This document shows positions 14,038 to 17,651 of a DNA stretch of 17,651 nucleotides, one piece after another. Each line of letters begins with the position of its first letter. The first letter of the stretch is position 1. The translations under genes were made by a program, and so were the position numbers. Source of the stretch: Opitutia bacterium UBA6410. Lineage in GTDB: Bacteria > Verrucomicrobiota > Verrucomicrobiia > Opitutales > Intestinicryptomonadaceae. The stretch lies in NCBI GenBank assembly GCA_002437405.1, contig DJPO01000093.1, positions 1-17,651 on the forward strand, in the 5' to 3' direction. The notes under the pieces were generated by a model. It was not told where the DNA came from. It did not search any database and was given only the letters and a program-made list of their open reading frames with translations.

Positions 14038-15603
14038 ATGGCTACGTACGAACATAAAAGCAGCGTTGACGAAGCATACGACGACCTTGAAATGTCCGTG
14101 CTCCATAAGATTAGCCGCGCCGTCGCCCAACGCAAAAGCGTACAGGAACTCATCTCCGAAACCATCGCAATCCTTTACGACGAAATGGGACTGCTGCGCG
14201 GCACCGTCACCCTGCGCGACGGCGACTACCTCTTCATCGAAGCCTCCCACGGAATGGACGCCGAAAGCATTCGCCGCGGAGTCTACAAAATCGGCGAGGG
14301 CGTCACGGGGCTTGTCGCGGCGGAGGGGAAATCGCTTGTCATCGAAGACATTTCCAAGAGCCCGCTCTTTCTGAACAGAACCCAAACACGCGTCGAGACC
14401 CTCGACAAAATAGCGTTCGTCTGCGCGCCCATCATCTATATGGAACAAGTCATCGGCACGCTCAGTATCGACAGAATCGTAGACGCCGACACCGACCTTT
14501 CGCGCGACTTGGTTCTGCTCGAGACCATCTCAAACATCTTGGCGGACGCCCTTGCAATGATTTACCTGCGCAGGGAGGAGCGCAACAAACTGCTCGACGA
14601 AAACCGCAGGCTCAAGCTCGAGCTCAGCACGGAGCTTATGCGCCCGAAAAACATACTCGGCAACTCGGGGGCGATGCAAAAATTCTACCGCGAGCTCGCA
14701 AAAGTCTCGGCAAGCCAAGCCCCCGTCTTTCTGCGCGGAGCTTCGGGCACGGGCAAGGAGCTCGCCGCCCGCGCAATCGCCGAATCCGACGGCTCGGAGC
14801 ACTTCGGCGTGATAAACTGCGCCGCCCTGCCCGACTACTCGCTAATAGGGGAAATCTTCGGCTACGAAAAGGATTCCCTCTCGCTGGGCATCTCCGCCAA
14901 AGAGGGGCTTTTGGAAAAATACCCCAACGGGACGCTGTTTTTCGACGAAGTCGCGGAAATCGCCCTGCCCGCGCAGAAAATGCTCGCGGACTTCCTGTCG
15001 GTCGGGCACTTCCGCAGGCTCAACGGCTCGGAGGAAATATCGGCGCGCGTGCGAATGGTCTTCGCCAGCAGCGTGGACATCGAAAAACTGCTCGAGCAAA
15101 AGCTCTTCGACGAAAACCTCTATTGCGCAATCTCCGCCAATATGGTCTACCTGCCCGCATTGCGCGACAGAAAAAGCGACATTCTGCTGCTCGCCGAACA
15201 CTTCGTCGAAAAATACAGCAAAATTTACCGCAAGGATATAAAAAGAATCTCGACGCCCGCGATAAATATGATGACAATCTACACTTGGCCGGGGAATGTG
15301 CGCGAGCTCGAAAACTGCATCGAACGCGCGGTAATTTCGTCGCACGACTCCGCGATTTCGGGCTACAACCTCACCCCCGCCGTGAGGGCGGCGTACACCC
15401 ACCGCCAGCTCCCGTACGGCGAGGACGTCGATTTCGCCTCGATTGTCGAGTCGTTCGAGCGCGAACTCATAACCGAGGCGCTGAAGGCAAACCGCGGCAA
15501 CGCGGCGGCGGCGGCGCGCAGGCTCAACCTCTCCGAGCGCATAATAAACTACAAAATCAAAAAATACGCGATAACCACATCTTGGTACAAATCGGGCAAA
15601 TAA
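14038..15603 (+). CDS. Sigma-54-activator-like regulator (GAF-AAA+-Fis HTH) lacking GAFTGA and arginine fingers
   Basis: This 521-residue protein has the order of NifA-type enhancer-binding proteins: GAF sensor (about 20-175), AAA+ domain (about 205-430) and Fis-type HTH (about 476-512, NRGNAAAAARRLNLSER then YKIKKYAI). Walker A GASGTGKE (234-241), Walker B LFFDE (300-304) and the WPGNVRELENCI segment with Arg422 are intact. The sigma-54 contact loop GAFTGA is replaced by DSLSLG (279-284, after FGYEK). The arginine-finger region, normally F-R-x-D-L-x-x-R-L, reads FDENLYCAI (357-365), so both arginines are gone. It may bind DNA and ATP without activating sigma-54. The ATG at 14038 was chosen over the GTG at 14023; neither has a Shine-Dalgarno sequence. 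It is followed after 2 nt by mnmA. Confidence 0.9.
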   Translation: MATYEHKSSVDEAYDDLEMSVLHKISRAVAQRKSVQELISETIAILYDEMGLLRGTVTLRDGDYLFIEASHGMDAESIRRGVYKIGEGVTGLVAAEGKSLVIEDISKSPLFLNRTQTRVETLDKIAFVCAPIIYMEQVIGTLSIDRIVDADTDLSRDLVLLETISNILADALAMIYLRREERNKLLDENRRLKLELSTELMRPKNILGNSGAMQKFYRELAKVSASQAPVFLRGASGTGKELAARAIAESDGSEHFGVINCAALPDYSLIGEIFGYEKDSLSLGISAKEGLLEKYPNGTLFFDEVAEIALPAQKMLADFLSVGHFRRLNGSEEISARVRMVFASSVDIEKLLEQKLFDENLYCAISANMVYLPALRDRKSDILLLAEHFVEKYSKIYRKDIKRISTPAINMMTIYTWPGNVRELENCIERAVISSHDSAISGYNLTPAVRAAYTHRQLPYGEDVDFASIVESFERELITEALKANRGNAAAAARRLNLSERIINYKIKKYAITTSWYKSGK

Positions 15604-15605
15604 CT

Positions 15606-16709
15606 ATGTCGGAAAAAATAATGGTGGCTCTCTCGGGCGGCGTGGACAGCGCGCTGGCTATGACCCTTTTGAAGCAGGAGGGCGCGGACTTGCGCGCAGC
15701 CTACATGAAAACGTGGATGAACGAAGAGGGAATCGACGTTTTCGGCGACTGCCCGTGGCATCAGGACATAGTCGACGCGACGGCATGCGCGGAAAAAATC
15801 GGCGTCGAATTCGAAGTCGCCGATATGATCGAGGCGTACAGACAGCAAATCGTCGAATACCTCGTCGAGGAATACAGGCGCGGACGCACGCCGAACCCCG
15901 ACGTAATGTGCAACAGGCGAATGAAATTCGGGAAATTTCTGGAATTCGCCAAAACGCGCGGCTGCTCGAAAGTCGCCACGGGGCACTACTGCACTTTGCG
16001 CGACAACCCCGACGGCTCGCGCGACCTCACAATGGGTGCAGACCCCGGCAAAGACCAATCGTACTTCCTTTGCATGATTACGCAGGAGCAACTTTTGCGC
16101 GCGGAATTCCCGATAGGCTCGCTGCTCAAAAGCGAAGTCCGCGAACTCGCGCGGCTCAACGAACTGCCGAACGCCGAGAAAAAAGACTCGCAGGGAATCT
16201 GCTTTCTCGGAAAAATCCGCATTCAGGACTTCCTCAAACACTACATTCCCGAAAATTGCGGCGACATCGTAAACCCCGCGGGGAAAACCTTGGGCAGACA
16301 CAAGGGGCTTCACAACTACACAATCGGGCAGCGCAAGGGAATCGGCGTGCCCTCAAATACCGACAGAAAAAGCTACGTCGTCGTGGCGAAAGACTACGCG
16401 GCAAACAAACTCGTCATAGATTTCGACTCCCCGCAAGCCCTGAATTTGTACACGAAAGTCGCAAACCTCGAATCCGCGAACTGGATAAACAAGCCGATAG
16501 AAACAGCGTGCGAAATTTTCGCCCGCGTGCGCTACCGCGACGACTTGGTTCGGGCGTTTTTCACTCCGAAAGCGGACGGCGGCGCGACTGTCGAATTCGA
16601 AACGCCCCAGCGGGCAATAGCCGCGGGGCAGATTATGGCAATTCACGACAGCCAAGACCCGACAACCGTCAAAGGCGGAGCGGTGTTCGGCTGGAATACG
16701 CAACTCTGA
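15606..16709 (+). CDS. mnmA: tRNA-specific 2-thiouridylase MnmA
   Basis: MnmA (TrmU) places sulfur on C2 of the wobble uridine of tRNA-Lys, -Glu and -Gln, using ATP and a persulfide relay. The 367-residue protein has the PP-loop SGGVDSA (10-16), the first catalytic cysteine Cys102 in NPDVMCN, the second catalytic cysteine Cys199 in DSQGICFLG, the GHY segment (126-128) and GKDQSYFL (148-155). The beta-barrel C-terminal region includes TIGQRKGIG. Length is normal. The frame is open further upstream to 15123, but the start at MSEKIMVALS (15606) is the family start and comes 2 nt after the regulator stop, so the two genes share a transcript. Confidence 0.97.
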   Translation: MSEKIMVALSGGVDSALAMTLLKQEGADLRAAYMKTWMNEEGIDVFGDCPWHQDIVDATACAEKIGVEFEVADMIEAYRQQIVEYLVEEYRRGRTPNPDVMCNRRMKFGKFLEFAKTRGCSKVATGHYCTLRDNPDGSRDLTMGADPGKDQSYFLCMITQEQLLRAEFPIGSLLKSEVRELARLNELPNAEKKDSQGICFLGKIRIQDFLKHYIPENCGDIVNPAGKTLGRHKGLHNYTIGQRKGIGVPSNTDRKSYVVVAKDYAANKLVIDFDSPQALNLYTKVANLESANWINKPIETACEIFARVRYRDDLVRAFFTPKADGGATVEFETPQRAIAAGQIMAIHDSQDPTTVKGGAVFGWNTQL

Positions 16710-16906
16710 CGCGCCGATACTGGCGCGGCGGAAGGCGCGCTTGTTGAACTTCCGATAACCGCAACGGCAAAGTGGCGACAATGCGGCAAAGGCGGTAGAA
16801 TGGTGGCGGGCAACGGCAGCCAGCATCGGGAACGAACAGCGATAGAACACCCCAATCATTTCCACAAATTCGCAAAACGCGAAAATTTCCCGCCAAAACT
16901 TCACAC
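16710..16906. other. Non-coding stretch between mnmA and the shared terminator
   Basis: No gene is supported. Right behind the mnmA stop a small hairpin is seen (16710-16715 with 16722-16727, CGCGCC against GGCGCG) without a T-run. The middle part has irregular GGCAA, GGCGG and GGCAAC words, loosely similar in flavour to the diverged repeats at 4145-4243 on the opposite strand. Confidence 0.5.
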
Positions 16907-16947
16907 AAAAAAAATGCGCAAAATAAAAAATTCTGCGCATTTTTTTT
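16907..16947. terminator. Bidirectional terminator between mnmA and the GH16 gene
   Basis: An A-run followed by TGCGCA (16907-16920) pairs perfectly with TGCGCA followed by a T-run (16934-16947), with a 13-nt A/T-rich loop. Poly-A on one side and poly-T on the other make it work in both directions for the convergent mnmA (plus) and GH16 (minus) transcripts. Confidence 0.88.
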
Positions 16948-16982
16948 CGTTTTAAGAGAAATCGCCGAAATTTTCGGTCAAA

Positions 16983-17651
16983 TCAATTTACTTTGTAAAT
17001 TCGTACATAGTCGATTTCGTACTTCATCGGCATCGCGTCGGCGTCGACGGGCCCGCCAGCGAAGCCGCCGAGAGCCAAGTTCAAAATCAGATATTGCGGC
17101 ATTTCAAAGGGAACGACTTTTCCCTTGTTTTTGCCTTCGTTGACGGCCTTGCTCAAATCCATTTCGTTGAGAAGCTCGCCGTCGAGGAAGATTTTTATCG
17201 TTTTTTCGTCCCAGTCCATTCTCCAAATATGGAAGTTGGCGAGCCAATCGCTGTCCTTTTGCTGGAAGTACGAAAGCGGGATTTTTTTCGCATTCCATTT
17301 TGCGCCGCTGTCGGCACCCTCCCACGCGAAGTTCGCGAGAATGTGCGGAACTTTGTTTATGCGGTAGTATTCCAAAATGTCGATTTCGCCGCTGGCAGGC
17401 CACAAGTGCTTGTTTCCGTGGCGGAAATTGTCGGGCAAAAGCCATATCGCCGGCCACGCACCCTTGCCGAACGGAATGCGCGCCCGAACCTCGAGGCTTC
17501 CGCGCTTGAGGTTGATGGCGGGCTTGGTTATGACCGACGCCGACGTATATTCCGCGTTTTTGCGCGAGAATTTCCAGTTTTTCGAATTCGGGTCGTATTT
17601 CGGGTTTTCTTTGATTTCCTTTTTGCCTTCGATTATCAGCATACCGTTTTG
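16983..17651 (-). CDS. Glycoside hydrolase family 16 (laminarinase/licheninase type), 5' end outside the window
   Basis: GH16 enzymes cleave beta-1,3 or mixed-linked glucans, agar, carrageenan and similar glycans. The frame is open to the window edge at 17651 (residues before MLIIEGKK read QNG, as expected for the family), so the N-terminus and any signal peptide are missing. The catalytic motif is intact in SGEIDILEYY, with Glu, Asp and Glu as nucleophile, helper and acid/base. GSLEVRARIPFGKGAWPAIW before it and FHIWRMDWDEKTIKIFLDG and the final YEIDYVRIYKV after it are typical. At least 222 residues are seen, so about 40-60 may be missing at the start. The exact substrate cannot be read, but the ExDxxE spacing (E-I-D-I-L-E) is that of the laminarinase-like group. 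Confidence 0.93.
   Translation of the reverse strand, partial: QNGMLIIEGKKEIKENPKYDPNSKNWKFSRKNAEYTSASVITKPAINLKRGSLEVRARIPFGKGAWPAIWLLPDNFRHGNKHLWPASGEIDILEYYRINKVPHILANFAWEGADSGAKWNAKKIPLSYFQQKDSDWLANFHIWRMDWDEKTIKIFLDGELLNEMDLSKAVNEGKNKGKVVPFEMPQYLILNLALGGFAGGPVDADAMPMKYEIDYVRIYKVN

Noticed and set aside
13826..14038. N-terminal extension of dnaX to the ATG at 14038
   Set aside because: The extra 71 residues are hydrophobic and Phe-rich with no family match. DnaX proteins normally start near the motif seen at 13825.
15123..15605. Upstream extension of the mnmA frame
   Set aside because: The extension is Arg-rich shadow of the regulator gene. MSEKIMVALSGGVDS is the normal MnmA start.

Overview
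The window reads as a chromosomal segment of a PVC-group bacterium, most likely Verrucomicrobiota (Opitutae-like). The grounds are a diderm envelope (an outer-membrane beta-barrel with a C-terminal Phe and many Sec signal peptides), a DUF1080 (PF06439) protein, an AXE1-type esterase with a long extra N-terminal domain, a GH16 glycanase, an IMP dehydrogenase with unusual active-site residues, and few clear Shine-Dalgarno sites. The taxonomic call is an inference from family content; no rRNA or tRNA gene is visible.

Layout. Bases 1-230 hold a chain of hairpins ending in a terminator. 231-2874 (minus strand) is a nitrogen block: glnK then amtB, preceded by a near-consensus sigma-54 promoter, followed by a separately transcribed porin-like outer-membrane protein. 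3112-3879 (plus strand) is a secreted LpoB-like protein with a proline-rich tail. 3925-4384 is non-coding and ends in the guaB terminator. 4385-9860 (minus strand) holds an exported esterase, a DUF1080 protein, an exported GDPD-family phosphodiesterase and guaB. 9939-13825 (minus strand) is a DNA-metabolism cluster: dnaX, a 109-codon ORF, rmuC and a XerC/XerD recombinase, with gaps of 1-9 nt. 14038-16709 (plus strand) is a GAF-AAA+-Fis regulator followed after 2 nt by mnmA. 16983 to the end (minus strand) is a GH16 glycanase cut by the window edge.

Functional reading. PII (GlnK) and AmtB handle ammonium uptake under probable sigma-54 control, but this PII lacks the uridylylated Tyr51. The sigma-54-activator-like protein in the window has lost both its GAFTGA loop and its arginine fingers, so it is probably not a conventional activator of that promoter. 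The esterase, DUF1080, GDPD and GH16 proteins suggest a life on plant, algal or mucosal polysaccharides.

The most striking signal is at the end of dnaX. The annotated frame stops right after domain III, just past a run of ten A residues. Loss of a single A would fuse DnaX to the downstream 109-codon ORF, which has no ATG of its own. This looks like a tau/gamma-type dual product made by slippage, or else a homopolymer error in the assembly.
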